Below are positions 9,610 to 18,200 of a stretch of 64,000 nucleotides of DNA, piece by piece. The notes under the pieces are model-generated. The model made no database searches. It worked only from the letters and a program-made list of their open reading frames with translations, and was not told the origin of the DNA. The position numbers were made by a program, and so were the translations under genes. Position 1 is the first letter of the stretch; the number at the start of each line of letters is the position of its first letter. This stretch comes from CBDCFV01 sp965216425. GTDB taxonomy: Bacteria; Chloroflexota; Dehalococcoidia; Lucifugimonadales; UBA3495. Where the stretch lies: NCBI GenBank assembly GCA_965216425.1, contig CBDCFV010000007.1, positions 682,001 through 746,000 of the forward strand, read 5' to 3'.

Positions 9610-9638
9610 AGTATAGGCAGGTGTCCCAACAGCGTCAA
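9610..9638 (-). promoter_or_regulatory. Sigma-70-type promoter for the epimerase block
   Basis: On the minus strand TTGACG, 17 bases, then TATACT (5/6 matches in each box). Transcription would start about 30 bases before the epimerase ATG and could continue through the esterase, LLM and amidohydrolase genes. Confidence 0.6.
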
Positions 9639-9673
9639 CCGAAGGGAAAGTTCAACGTAGAGGGAGCGCGGGT

Positions 9674-9883
9674 TTAAGACGCAGCTTGCCCCAAGTAAGC
9701 GTCGGGGCTGGCCAGGAACTTAGTGCGGCATTCAAGGCTGCAAAAGTAGTGCCAGACTCCGTTATGGAAGCTGCGCGTACCCATCTGCGGGTCCACTTCA
9801 GCCGCGCCATGAAGCGTCTGGCCGGTCTCGGCCCTGGCTCCGGCCTCGTTTATTTCCTTGCCACAAACTGGGTCACTGGGCAT
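9674..9883 (-). CDS. YHS-domain protein
   Basis: A 69-residue protein with the YHS signature: DPVCGKEI at the start, HYFCSLECRTKF near the end. The cysteine pairs resemble TRASH/YHS metal-binding modules found beside metal transporters and monooxygenases. It follows two acyl-CoA dehydrogenase genes on the same strand after 47 bp. It may be a small metal-binding accessory; nothing shows which metal. Confidence 0.8.
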   Translation of the reverse strand: MPSDPVCGKEINEAGARAETGQTLHGAAEVDPQMGTRSFHNGVWHYFCSLECRTKFLASPDAYLGQAAS

Positions 9884-9930
9884 AACGCACCTTCCTGTAT
9901 GGGCCTATACGAGTTTCATTCCGGCCGGAA

Positions 9931-11106
9931 TCAAAGCACCGGTTCCAGAGGCATCCCCAGCCTGACGCGGCCGGGCTGGTCAATGAGGTATTTGGCGATC
10001 CTGGCGCGGTGCTCGAAACTGGTGCCCAACCTCAAGGTCCAAGAGGTCACCCGCCGGAACCACAGGTGAAGGTCGAACTCCATCATGAATCCGATGCCGC
10101 CGTGAATCATCTGGGACGACCGGACCGCCGCCTCGCATTTGTCATTACAGAAAGCTTTGGCTTGGGACACCTCGACGGTCGCGTCCAGGCCCTGGTCCAT
10201 TTTCCACAGGGCCTCGTAGGTCAAGAGTTGCGCCCCGTCGACCCACAAAACCATGTCGGCGCACAAGTGCTGGATAGACTGGAACGCACCTATGGGTCTG
10301 CCGAAGGCAGTCCGGTTCTTGGCGTACTCGATGGCCATCTCAGCATCTTTCCGGGCAGCCCCTACCATTTGTGAGCACAAGAGGACTGTCGCCCGATCGA
10401 CCATCGCTTCCACGATCGGCCATCCTTGGTCCAGTTCCCCCACCAAGCTGGCCTTGGGAACCCGCACGTCATTGAACGTAACCTGGCTCTGCTTGTCCTT
10501 CGCCAAGGTGGTCAGCGGCACTTCGGAGATTCCACGGCTGTCCGTATCAACCAGGAGCAGGGATATACCTTGGTTGTCGCTGGAGGCCGGGCCGGTCCTG
10601 CAAGCCATCAAGCATTTGTCCGCGGCGCCGAAGTTGTCTACGAACATCTTGACACCGTTGATGACGAACTCGTCCCCCTGTTGTACCGCCTCGGTTTGCA
10701 CCGTTTCCGGAAGGAACCGCGGGTCTCGCTCTGTAACGCTCCACGTCAACACCGTGTCGCCCCGGCTGACTCCAGGCAAAACCTGATGCCGTTGTTCATC
10801 GCTTCCGTGTTCGGCGATAGTAAGAGCGGGGACCATCGTGCTGTGGAACGGCACCGGCGCGATGGCGCGGCCCAGTTCCTCCATTATGATTCCCAGATAG
10901 GTCAAGGGAAGGCCCTGGCCGCCCAATGATTCGGGCAGCGCCAGCCCCAGCCAGCCTAGCTGGGCCATTTGCCGCCAGAGGTCCGGGGGATATCCCAAAT
11001 CGTCTTTTTCCATGGCACGCGCCAAGCTGGGAGGGCATTCCCCTTCCAGGAACGCTCTGGCCGCGTTCTTGACCATTTCTTCTTCTTCGTTTAACAGCAC
11101 ATCCAT
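9931..11106 (-). CDS. Acyl-CoA dehydrogenase
   Basis: A 391-residue flavoprotein of the acyl-CoA dehydrogenase family: helical N-terminal domain (MDVLLNEEEEMVKNAARAFL), middle beta domain with VLTWSVTERDPRF and NDVRVP, and a C-terminal helical domain with RTAFGRPIGAFQSIQH and IHGGIGFM. It oxidises an acyl-CoA and passes electrons to electron-transfer flavoprotein; a fused ETF gene lies about 2 kb away. It is encoded 67 bp downstream of a second, different acyl-CoA dehydrogenase. In some lineages such pairs form heteromeric enzymes acting on steroid or branched acyl-CoAs; this is a possibility only. Confidence 0.87.
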   Translation of the reverse strand: MDVLLNEEEEMVKNAARAFLEGECPPSLARAMEKDDLGYPPDLWRQMAQLGWLGLALPESLGGQGLPLTYLGIIMEELGRAIAPVPFHSTMVPALTIAEHGSDEQRHQVLPGVSRGDTVLTWSVTERDPRFLPETVQTEAVQQGDEFVINGVKMFVDNFGAADKCLMACRTGPASSDNQGISLLLVDTDSRGISEVPLTTLAKDKQSQVTFNDVRVPKASLVGELDQGWPIVEAMVDRATVLLCSQMVGAARKDAEMAIEYAKNRTAFGRPIGAFQSIQHLCADMVLWVDGAQLLTYEALWKMDQGLDATVEVSQAKAFCNDKCEAAVRSSQMIHGGIGFMMEFDLHLWFRRVTSWTLRLGTSFEHRARIAKYLIDQPGRVRLGMPLEPVL

Positions 11107-11173
11107 AGCGTTACCCGGTCATTTAAAAGATTGTTCAGCCTTTCGACATGGTCAGGATGGTTGGCCGTGCGGG

Positions 11174-12373
11174 CTATCCGCGGGGAAGACCCAGTCCTCG
11201 TCGGGCCATCTGGTCTCGCATAACTTGAACGCTGCCGTGATTTATGCCCGACTGGAAGGACCCCATGAGGTTGTGGGCGAAGATGCCGTCATCTATAGCG
11301 CCTTCAGACCCGTTCAACAACTGGGCATACGGCCCCAGGATTTGGGATATCGTCTCCGTCGTCCTGACGCCATGCTCGGGGGCCCACACCTTTTCGGCGG
11401 CGCCCTCATACGTGAAGTGGCCGCCCCTTTCAACCAGAGACATGCTGCGCATGGTCATCAAGCGGCATACCTGCGCCTCGATCCAAAGTTCCGCCAACCG
11501 GTCGCGCACCGCAGGGTCGTCTGCCGGGGAATGGCCACCCAAGTCGTTGTCCTTGACCCAATTGATGATGTCCTCGTCCCGTTGCACCGACAATAGGTAT
11601 CTGCTGGCGCCTACCCGGTCCAAGTTCAATCCCATCGCGCCGACGTACCAGCCCATATTTTCTTCACCCAACATGCAGGTCGCCGGCACCCGGACATCTT
11701 CGAAGAAGGTCTCGTTGGTCCTGCGCTGTCCGTAGGTAGTGCCGGTGGGGGCAGTGGGTTCGTTTTGAATAGTCCAAAGAGGCCGCACTGTGATTCCCGG
11801 CGTGTCCATTGGGACCAAGAAAATGGAAATACCCCGGTGCTTTGGGGCCTCGGGATCGGTCCGGGCCATCAAGTAAACGTGAGAGGCGTAGTGGGCCGAT
11901 GAGGTATACATTTTCTGGCCGTTGATGACGTAATCATCGCCGTCCTTTATGGCTCTGCACTGGAGGCTCGCCAGATCGGCTCCCCCATGGGGCTCGGTAA
12001 AACCAAGGGCCAGGGTGATGTCACCATTGATCAGGCCAGGCAAAAAATACTTTTTTTGTTCTTCGGTCCCAGCTGCAAGAATCGCAGGCGCGCCGCTGCC
12101 GGCTCCGCCGACGCCGATGCCGATCCGGCCGAACTCCTCTTCCACGATGTACTGATCGAGGCGGCTGCCGTCCTGGCCTCCGTATTCCTTGGGCCAACTG
12201 ATGCCAATCCACCCCTTTTCAGCTACCTTCTTGGTCAGCTCCTGAACTAATGGGCCGCGGCCTTCACCAACTCTTGTGATCTCTTCACGGACCTCATCAG
12301 TCACGTTTTCGGCGATAAACTGCTGGATTTCCTGCCGCAAGGCTTGTTGTTGAGGGGTGTAACTAAAATCCAT
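11174..12373 (-). CDS. Acyl-CoA dehydrogenase
   Basis: A 399-residue acyl-CoA dehydrogenase. Visible features are MDFSYTPQQQALRQEIQQFI at the start, WPKEYGG, the flavin-binding LGFTEPHGGADLASL, and FEDVRVP. The C-terminal catalytic domain is less typical, with EGAAEKVWAPEHG in place of the usual amino-acid run. It belongs to the group often annotated as pimeloyl-CoA or FadE-like dehydrogenase. It is first of a three-gene block and has a recognisable promoter. Confidence 0.87.
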   Translation of the reverse strand: MDFSYTPQQQALRQEIQQFIAENVTDEVREEITRVGEGRGPLVQELTKKVAEKGWIGISWPKEYGGQDGSRLDQYIVEEEFGRIGIGVGGAGSGAPAILAAGTEEQKKYFLPGLINGDITLALGFTEPHGGADLASLQCRAIKDGDDYVINGQKMYTSSAHYASHVYLMARTDPEAPKHRGISIFLVPMDTPGITVRPLWTIQNEPTAPTGTTYGQRRTNETFFEDVRVPATCMLGEENMGWYVGAMGLNLDRVGASRYLLSVQRDEDIINWVKDNDLGGHSPADDPAVRDRLAELWIEAQVCRLMTMRSMSLVERGGHFTYEGAAEKVWAPEHGVRTTETISQILGPYAQLLNGSEGAIDDGIFAHNLMGSFQSGINHGSVQVMRDQMARRGLGLPRG

Positions 12374-12421
12374 AACGTTGCTCCGAATCGGGTGGCTGGA
12401 AAACGGACTAGGCGTGGGGTC

Positions 12422-12450
12422 ATTGTGCTTTCAACGATTGAGAGTGTCAA
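12422..12450 (-). promoter_or_regulatory. Sigma-70-type promoter for the acyl-CoA dehydrogenase block
   Basis: On the minus strand TTGACA, 17 bases, CACAAT. The -35 box is perfect and the -10 matches 4 of 6. The start point would be about 40 bases before the ATG at 12373. Confidence 0.5.
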
Positions 12451-12506
12451 GCCGGGAGTGTGTTGGAAGCTTGGCCTTTCTCCGTCGTACAGCAGTTCAG
12501 GACGTT

Positions 12507-13145
12507 TCAGGGGTACGGGATGATGAATGTGGTCACTTCATCGCCTGCGGCATGTGCTGATCGGGCATCGCTCAGGATTGCGGTGATGACGACCGGGGTG
12601 ACCATGCCGCCGGTGGCGGCGCGCAGTATCCCGGCACGGCGTTTAGCTCGAGTAACGTCATCTTCATCAGCGGTGAGCGAGACTTCTACTACCACATGAC
12701 GATTGCCAGGGTCTGAGATAATGAGGTCGGTTTCGTGCAGATCTGCGGACTGTTCCCGGGAGATGGCGCCATTGCCAATGGCTTGGGCAACTATGCTGTT
12801 CAGTTGGGGCGCTATGATGCCGTCCTGGGTCAACGCCAGATAGGGATTCTCTATACCGAGTACATCCCTGGCGCGGACCAAGGCCCTGGTCCTGACCCTG
12901 CGCTCGTAGTCGCTGCCTTCAAAGTTTCCGAATCGGCCTTCCAAGCGGCCCAGCCTAGTTTCCAATTGATTCAACCGTTCATTGGTTATCCGATTGCTTT
13001 CCTGCGTCAGTTGGACGAACTCTGCGAACCGGGCAGGCAGGTTCAACAGCTCTTCGCTCAGCAATAAGCTGCGGATCGTGTCGGCCCATTCAGGCTGTTC
13101 TTTCAGGATGCGGGCCACATCCGCGATGTCGTTGATGGATGTCAC
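12507..13145 (-). CDS. Coiled-coil protein with nuclease-like C-terminal domain
   Basis: A 212-residue protein of unknown function. Residues 1-45 form a helical head ending in ELLNLPARFAEFV. Residues about 50-78 are a short coiled coil (RLNQLETRLGRLEGRF). The C-terminal half has DLIISDPGNRHVVVEVSLT, which resembles a PD-(D/E)xK nuclease core (D, then VEVS) with Ser/Thr in place of Lys. A longer paralogue with the same architecture is at 57271-58221. Its neighbours are metabolic and give no clue. Confidence 0.6.
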   Translation of the reverse strand: MTSINDIADVARILKEQPEWADTIRSLLLSEELLNLPARFAEFVQLTQESNRITNERLNQLETRLGRLEGRFGNFEGSDYERRVRTRALVRARDVLGIENPYLALTQDGIIAPQLNSIVAQAIGNGAISREQSADLHETDLIISDPGNRHVVVEVSLTADEDDVTRAKRRAGILRAATGGMVTPVVITAILSDARSAHAAGDEVTTFIIPYP

Positions 13146-13215
13146 AGTTGCTATTGTACTCTCTTGGAAATTGATTCCGCCTCTGTAGCGGTCCTTCAGG
13201 TCCAGGTAACCGTGC

Positions 13216-15063
13216 TCAGGTTATACCGCCCCGGTTTAAGACCGGTTTCAGCGCCTCTATCAACGGCGGCAGGTACTTTTCCCAATCTCCCACAATCCCG
13301 AAGTCGGCGGAGCGGAATATAGTGTGCCGCCGGTTCCGGTTTACCGCCAGAATCACGCCAGCCTTCTGGACGCCGACAGTGTGATTGAACACGCCGCGTA
13401 TGCCAATGGCGATGTAGACTCTTGGCGTAATGGTGCGGCCGCTGATACCCACTTGAATCTGATGGGGCATCCAACCGGCGTGGGTCACGTTGCGGGTAAT
13501 CGCCAAGGAAGCGCCGATTGAACTGGCCAACTCCTGTATTTGAGGCAGGTTCTCCGGGCCTCCGATGCCCATACCCACTCCCAACACCACCTGCGCCTGC
13601 ACCAACTCTACCGCCCCCAAGTCGCCTTGCAGGTTTTCCTCAAGAACAGTTACGTCCCGACCCTCGAAAGGCATGGCGTCAATTTTTTCGACTTTAGGCT
13701 TGGCGTCCGGGTTTGGCGTCACGGGAGTAAGCAACCCCGGACGGAGGGTGACCATGTTGGGAAGTACTTTAGACAGGATAGGCGCAACCACGTTACCGCC
13801 CAAGGCCGGCTTCAGTTGCACTAACCGCCCTTCCTCGTCTATCTCCAGATCGACGGCGTCGCCGGTCAGCCCCAATCCCAACTTTGCGGCGACACGAGCC
13901 GCCAGGTCCCGGCTGTCCGGCGTGGAGGCGAAAAGCGCGGCGTATGGCCGTGCTTCGTCCATCGCGTTGGCCAACGCCTGTGTAACCGCGCGGCCCCAGA
14001 TGGGCCCCAACCCCGTATTGTCGAGGACCAGCACCCTGTCTGCTCCGTAGGCTGCTAGTTGGTTGAGTTGGTCGTCACTGGGCGGGCCGATTAGAACGGC
14101 AGCCACTTCGCTTTTGGTAAAGGATGTTAACTCCCTTGCCCTGCCCAACATCTCCAGCGTCACCCGGCGCAGGTCGCCTTGGGCCGTTTCAGCCACCACC
14201 CAAATGCTTTTCTCGCGGCCCTCCGGGTAGTGTTCCGGAGCGGCGGCATCCGATGGACCGGCGACTTGGGAGTCCATCTCCGCCAATCTATCGGCGAGCA
14301 ACCCGGCTATCTGGCGGGCTGCCTCCACGGCGTCTTCCTCTTCTATGACCACGCCCAAGCGGCTTGGCTCCACCAGCCGGATGTCCTGCACCCAAGTTGG
14401 GGAACCCTCGATGCCGAACAATGACGTATCAGAGGAGAGTTGGGCGCAAGTGACCTCTTCTATGGGTTTGTTTTCGGCCTCGGCCATCTGGTCCCTGTTG
14501 GGGAACAACTCCGGCCCTACTCCCTCGGTAACGCAGGCCAACGCGGGAAGAGAACACTCAATAACCTGATGCCCCTCGTCGCTGAGACGCTCGACATTCA
14601 CACTGCCGGATACGGCGTCATAGTCTAGCTTGCTTACCTGCCCAACGTGGGGAATGTCCAGCAGTTCCGCGATTTCCGGGCCGACTTGCCCGGTCTCCGA
14701 GTCTGAACTGTTACGCCCGCACAGAATCAGGTCTGGACTTTCCCTTTGCAAAGCCATGGCCAGGGCCCGGGCGGTGGCGAGAGTATCCGACCCGGCCAAT
14801 GCCCTGTCGGTAACAAGTATTCCCCGGTCAGCCCCCAACGCCAAACAGTGGACCAGTCCCTCTCGGGCTTGAGGAGGGCCCATGCACACTGCCACAACCT
14901 CGTCGTCCGGCCCGTTCTTGAGTTCGACAGCCCGGACTAGTCCTAACAGGTCGAAGGAGTTTATTTCCGACGGCACCCCTTCACGCTTGATGGTCTTGTT
15001 CTCGTAGTCGAATTGGATCTGGGAAACTACCGGAACGTACTTGACGCAAACAGCGATTTTCAT
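13216..15063 (-). CDS. Fused electron-transfer flavoprotein, beta-alpha
   Basis: A 615-residue single chain carrying both ETF subunits. Residues 1 to about 255 are the beta subunit (MKIAVCVKYVP, LGADRGILVTD, AMP-site region CGRNSSDSETGQVGP). Residues about 284-615 are the alpha subunit (IWVVAETAQG, then the FAD domain with GVGMGIGGPENL, YIAIGIRGVFNH, ADFGIVGDWEKYLP). The two subunits are normally separate genes. The fusion would collect electrons from acyl-CoA dehydrogenases such as the two encoded nearby. It starts with ATG after AGGACC, 65 bp downstream of pncB. Confidence 0.9.
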   Translation of the reverse strand: MKIAVCVKYVPVVSQIQFDYENKTIKREGVPSEINSFDLLGLVRAVELKNGPDDEVVAVCMGPPQAREGLVHCLALGADRGILVTDRALAGSDTLATARALAMALQRESPDLILCGRNSSDSETGQVGPEIAELLDIPHVGQVSKLDYDAVSGSVNVERLSDEGHQVIECSLPALACVTEGVGPELFPNRDQMAEAENKPIEEVTCAQLSSDTSLFGIEGSPTWVQDIRLVEPSRLGVVIEEEDAVEAARQIAGLLADRLAEMDSQVAGPSDAAAPEHYPEGREKSIWVVAETAQGDLRRVTLEMLGRARELTSFTKSEVAAVLIGPPSDDQLNQLAAYGADRVLVLDNTGLGPIWGRAVTQALANAMDEARPYAALFASTPDSRDLAARVAAKLGLGLTGDAVDLEIDEEGRLVQLKPALGGNVVAPILSKVLPNMVTLRPGLLTPVTPNPDAKPKVEKIDAMPFEGRDVTVLEENLQGDLGAVELVQAQVVLGVGMGIGGPENLPQIQELASSIGASLAITRNVTHAGWMPHQIQVGISGRTITPRVYIAIGIRGVFNHTVGVQKAGVILAVNRNRRHTIFRSADFGIVGDWEKYLPPLIEALKPVLNRGGIT

Positions 15064-15128
15064 CCGAGGTCCTTTACATAACAGAAATAGGAGACTGGAA
15101 ACGGGTCTAATGCTGCCAGGAGGCCGGC

Positions 15129-16538
15129 TTACAGTTCCAAGTCGATGAGTTTTTCCCGCACTTCCGCCGTCAATCGTTGCAATTTCGGGCTGACTTGGAC
15201 CGGGAATCTGGGCGGGCCAACTAACGCCTTGAACCTGGAGTCCAATGAGGGCCAGTCCTGGTTAAACCGGTCGCGGATTTCCTCGAGAGTAGGCGAAGCC
15301 GCAACTCGTTGACCTTCGTGCATCACCGTACATAACAAGTCATCGGCGCCCGCAACTTTTTCGTCGCTGAGGGCCACCACATCGCGGGACCAATTGCCGT
15401 CACCGTCGCGCATCCTGAAGACCTGTTTGGCGCCCGGCGGCGATACCTTGTCGGTGCTCAGTTTCATCACGGGGCGCCCATCATAGCAGACCAGCTTATA
15501 AGCCATGTCGGTCCACGGCGCGTCGGCGGAAACGCCGGCCTTGGTGCCCACGCCAAAAAGGTCTATGGGAGCGCCACCGTTAACCAACCGTTCCAGTTCG
15601 TACTCGTCCAACCCGCCGGACGCCACTATTCTCACGTAGGGCAAATCCGCGTCATCCAGAATCTGGCGCACTTGGCGGCTCAGGGAGTCGTAGTCCCCCG
15701 AATCGAGACGGACAGCTACTAGCCGGTTTCCCGCCTTTTCCAGGTTTTTAGCCGTTTCGACGGCTTTTCGCGCCCCCACGATGGTGTCGTAGGTGTCCAA
15801 CAGCAGGATCGTGCGGTTGGGAAATGTCTCCGAATAGGCATTAAAGGCATCGGACTCCGACGGGAAGCTGGAAATGAACGAATGGGCCATGGTGCCGGCG
15901 GGAGGTATGCCGTACATCTTTGCGGCCAGCACGTTGCTGGTAGACTCGAAACCGCCGATGTAGCTGCAACGGGCCATCTTCAACGCGGCGTCGGTCCCGT
16001 GAGTGCGCCGGGATGCGAAGTCGCTAACCGTCCGCCCTTGGCAAGCCCATACACAGCGCGCTGCCTTGGTGGCCAGAAGCGTTTGAAGATTGATCTGGTT
16101 GATAATGAAAGTCTCGGCGATTTGCGCTTCTATGATTGGCCCAGTTACCTCTAACACCGGCTCGTTGGCAAAGAACAGCCGCCCTTCGGGGATGGCCCGT
16201 ACACTCCCGGTGAAACGCACGGCGCCCAAGTAGTCCAGGAAGTCGTCGGTGAAGATACCAGTGGACTTGAGGTAGGCAATGCTGGAAGGGCCGAACTTCA
16301 TCGCTTCAAGGAAGTCCAGCGCGTCCTCTAGTCCAGCAGCCACGAGGTACCCGCGGTTGGGAGGGTACTCCCGAATAAAAAGGCTGAAGGTAGCGGATGC
16401 GAACATGCCATGGCGAAAGTATGCCTGCGCCATGGTCAGTTCATAGAGGTCCGCGAATAAGCCGGTCTCTTCAGGGGGGAGAGGTATGCGGGAGCTTCCT
16501 GTCAACTCAGCCGGCTCCTGGGTAGGTCCGCGCGTCAA
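15129..16538 (-). CDS. pncB: Nicotinate phosphoribosyltransferase
   Basis: A 469-residue enzyme that joins nicotinate to PRPP in the NAD salvage (Preiss-Handler) pathway. Recognisable blocks are TGLFADLYELTMAQAY near the N terminus, DFASRRTHG, GTMAHSFI (the histidine phosphorylated in the family), VRLDSGDYDSL, and FGVGTKAGVS. Length fits the long bacterial form. It has a good promoter and a leader of about 28 bases, and is divergent from the SAM-riboswitch operon. The etfBA fusion downstream may be co-transcribed. Confidence 0.93.
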   Translation of the reverse strand: MTRGPTQEPAELTGSSRIPLPPEETGLFADLYELTMAQAYFRHGMFASATFSLFIREYPPNRGYLVAAGLEDALDFLEAMKFGPSSIAYLKSTGIFTDDFLDYLGAVRFTGSVRAIPEGRLFFANEPVLEVTGPIIEAQIAETFIINQINLQTLLATKAARCVWACQGRTVSDFASRRTHGTDAALKMARCSYIGGFESTSNVLAAKMYGIPPAGTMAHSFISSFPSESDAFNAYSETFPNRTILLLDTYDTIVGARKAVETAKNLEKAGNRLVAVRLDSGDYDSLSRQVRQILDDADLPYVRIVASGGLDEYELERLVNGGAPIDLFGVGTKAGVSADAPWTDMAYKLVCYDGRPVMKLSTDKVSPPGAKQVFRMRDGDGNWSRDVVALSDEKVAGADDLLCTVMHEGQRVAASPTLEEIRDRFNQDWPSLDSRFKALVGPPRFPVQVSPKLQRLTAEVREKLIDLEL

Positions 16539-16573
16539 GCGGTATGAGCAGCGGCGGCGCGGGTTAGGGGCTA

Positions 16574-16602
16574 ATTATGTTGGCGGCCTTCCAGCGTGTC
16601 AA
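16574..16602 (-). promoter_or_regulatory. Sigma-70-type promoter for pncB
   Basis: On the minus strand TTGACA, 17 bases, CATAAT (6/6 and 5/6). The predicted start lies about 28 bases before the pncB ATG. Confidence 0.65.
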
Positions 16603-16795
16603 CCAACACGGCGCGTCGAACCGAGGTTCTGTCCTCTCCGGCCTAGCGGCGCCGTTGTAGGCTTGCAAACACACGTGCATGTACCCAGCAAATATTCAGG
16701 TAACAACGACGAAAGTCGTACTAACATAGCCATATTCTCTACCAGAATGGGCGTCAACGCTTAATGGGCTGAGTAGGCTTGGCCGCATAGTTTTC

Positions 16796-16824
16796 TTGAC
16801 ACACAGCTAACCGCTAGTTAACAT
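16796..16824 (+). promoter_or_regulatory. Sigma-70-type promoter for the SAM-riboswitch operon
   Basis: TTGACA, 17 bases, TAACAT. It ends about 34 bases before the riboswitch begins, exactly where a leader promoter should be. Confidence 0.7.
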
Positions 16825-16857
16825 ATCCTTGATTAACAATCAGGGCACAAATTGGAA

Positions 16858-16996
16858 CCCTTTATCCAGAACGGCTGAGGGGACGGCCCGATGAAGCCGG
16901 GCAACCGGTCGCAGCGTTTGCCGGGGGTAAGCGCGAGACACGGTGCTAATTCCGACGCCTGTGGCAGGGATGCAACGACAGGCGAAAGATGAGGGG
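16858..16996 (+). promoter_or_regulatory. SAM-I (S-box) riboswitch
   Basis: The conserved S-box core is readable in order: TTATCCAGA, CTGAGGGGACGGCCCGATGA, AGCCGGGCAACC, a middle arm ending in GGTGCTAATTCC, and GAAAGATGAG. The P1 helix can form from CCCTTTATC at 16858 with GATGAGGGG at 16988-16996 (9 pairs including G-T). SAM binding in this class stabilises P1 and lets the downstream terminator form, shutting the operon off. The genes behind it (mtnA, mtnP, ahcY, metK) fit the ligand. Confidence 0.95.
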
Positions 16997-17011
16997 CTTG
17001 GTCTTTTATTG

Positions 17012-17040
17012 AGCTTCTCTAAATATAGAGAAGCTTTTTT
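17012..17040 (+). terminator. Riboswitch-controlled intrinsic terminator
   Basis: AGCTTCTCT, loop AAATAT, AGAGAAGCT, then TTTTT: a 9-bp stem with a T run directly after the SAM riboswitch. It is the expression platform, upstream of mtnA. Confidence 0.92.
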
Positions 17041-17136
17041 ATGGAGTCCGATCTTGCGCTCGCTCAACATTCTTTGAAAACCGCTTCATGACGACGCGCG
17101 CTTCGCAAATCACCCGGAACGGGGAGTAGACTTCTG

Positions 17137-18189
17137 GTGAACGAGATCAGGCCGATACAGTGGACCGACGGAAAGCTCTGGCTGCTTGACCAGACACGTC
17201 TGCCATTGGAAGAGGTCAATCTGGAGGTCTCGCGGTACGACCAAGCGATAGACGCCATTCGGGAAATGCGGGTCCGGGGGGCACCGGCCATTGGAGTGAC
17301 CGCAGGGTACGCCATGGCGATGGCCGCCCTAGAGATCGACGCGAGCGACAGGACCGGTTACTTGGCACAGTTGGAAACGGCTGCCGCCCGCATCGGTGCG
17401 GCCCGCCCCACCGCCGTGAATCTCCGGTGGGCGGTGCAACGGATGCTCCGGTTGGCCCAGGGTGAACAGGAAATTAAAGAAACTCCCGCCCTCCTGTTGG
17501 CCGAAGCCCGGAAGATTCATATAGAAGACGAAGAGATAAACCGCCGGATGGGAGCCTTGGGCAAAGAGTTGATGCCCGACGGCGGCGCGGTTTTGACCCA
17601 TTGCAACACCGGCGCTTTGGCCACGTCGGGTTTTGGCACCGCCTTCGGAGTCATTCGCGCCGGATGGGAGGACGGCAAGCGGTTTCAAGTGTTCAACACC
17701 GAGACCCGACCGTTCCTGCAGGGAGCCCGCTTGACCGCATGGGAGTTCCAGCAGATTGGCATTCCCGCCACATTGATAGTGGACTCAGCGGCGGGAATGA
17801 TGATGAACACTGGCCGGATCAGTTGCGTGATCACCGGCGCCGACCGTATCGCCGCCAATGGGGACACCGCCAACAAGATTGGCACCTACACCTTGGCGGT
17901 ACTGGCCAGAGAAAACGACATCCCCTTCTTCGTGGCCGCACCCACAAGCACCATTGACTTGAGCTTGGCCACCGGGGCCGATATACAGATCGAGGAACGG
18001 CCGGCGGAAGAGGTTACCCACCTACAACAACAGCCGACGGCGCCCTTAGGCACCCCCGCGATGAACCCGGCTTTCGACGTTACGCCCCATCGTTACATCA
18101 GCGCCATCGTTTCCGAGGCCGGAATCTCCCGGACCCCATATCAGGAGAGTCTGATGTTAGCGGTGAAGTCCGTCGGCTCCAACGCTTAG
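17137..18189 (+). CDS. mtnA: Methylthioribose-1-phosphate isomerase
   Basis: A 350-residue enzyme converting 5-methylthioribose-1-phosphate to the ribulose form in methionine salvage. Family blocks: MRVRGAPAIGVTAGYAM (substrate loop), LTHCNTGALATSGFGTA with the active-site Cys, NTETRPFLQGARL, VITGADRIAANGDTANKIGTY with the catalytic Asp, and PTSTIDL. The start is GTG with GGGGAG upstream; no nearby ATG fits. It is the first gene behind the SAM riboswitch and 11 bp before mtnP. Confidence 0.95.
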   Translation: MNEIRPIQWTDGKLWLLDQTRLPLEEVNLEVSRYDQAIDAIREMRVRGAPAIGVTAGYAMAMAALEIDASDRTGYLAQLETAAARIGAARPTAVNLRWAVQRMLRLAQGEQEIKETPALLLAEARKIHIEDEEINRRMGALGKELMPDGGAVLTHCNTGALATSGFGTAFGVIRAGWEDGKRFQVFNTETRPFLQGARLTAWEFQQIGIPATLIVDSAAGMMMNTGRISCVITGADRIAANGDTANKIGTYTLAVLARENDIPFFVAAPTSTIDLSLATGADIQIEERPAEEVTHLQQQPTAPLGTPAMNPAFDVTPHRYISAIVSEAGISRTPYQESLMLAVKSVGSNA

Positions 18190-18200
18190 TTGTCCGTAGT

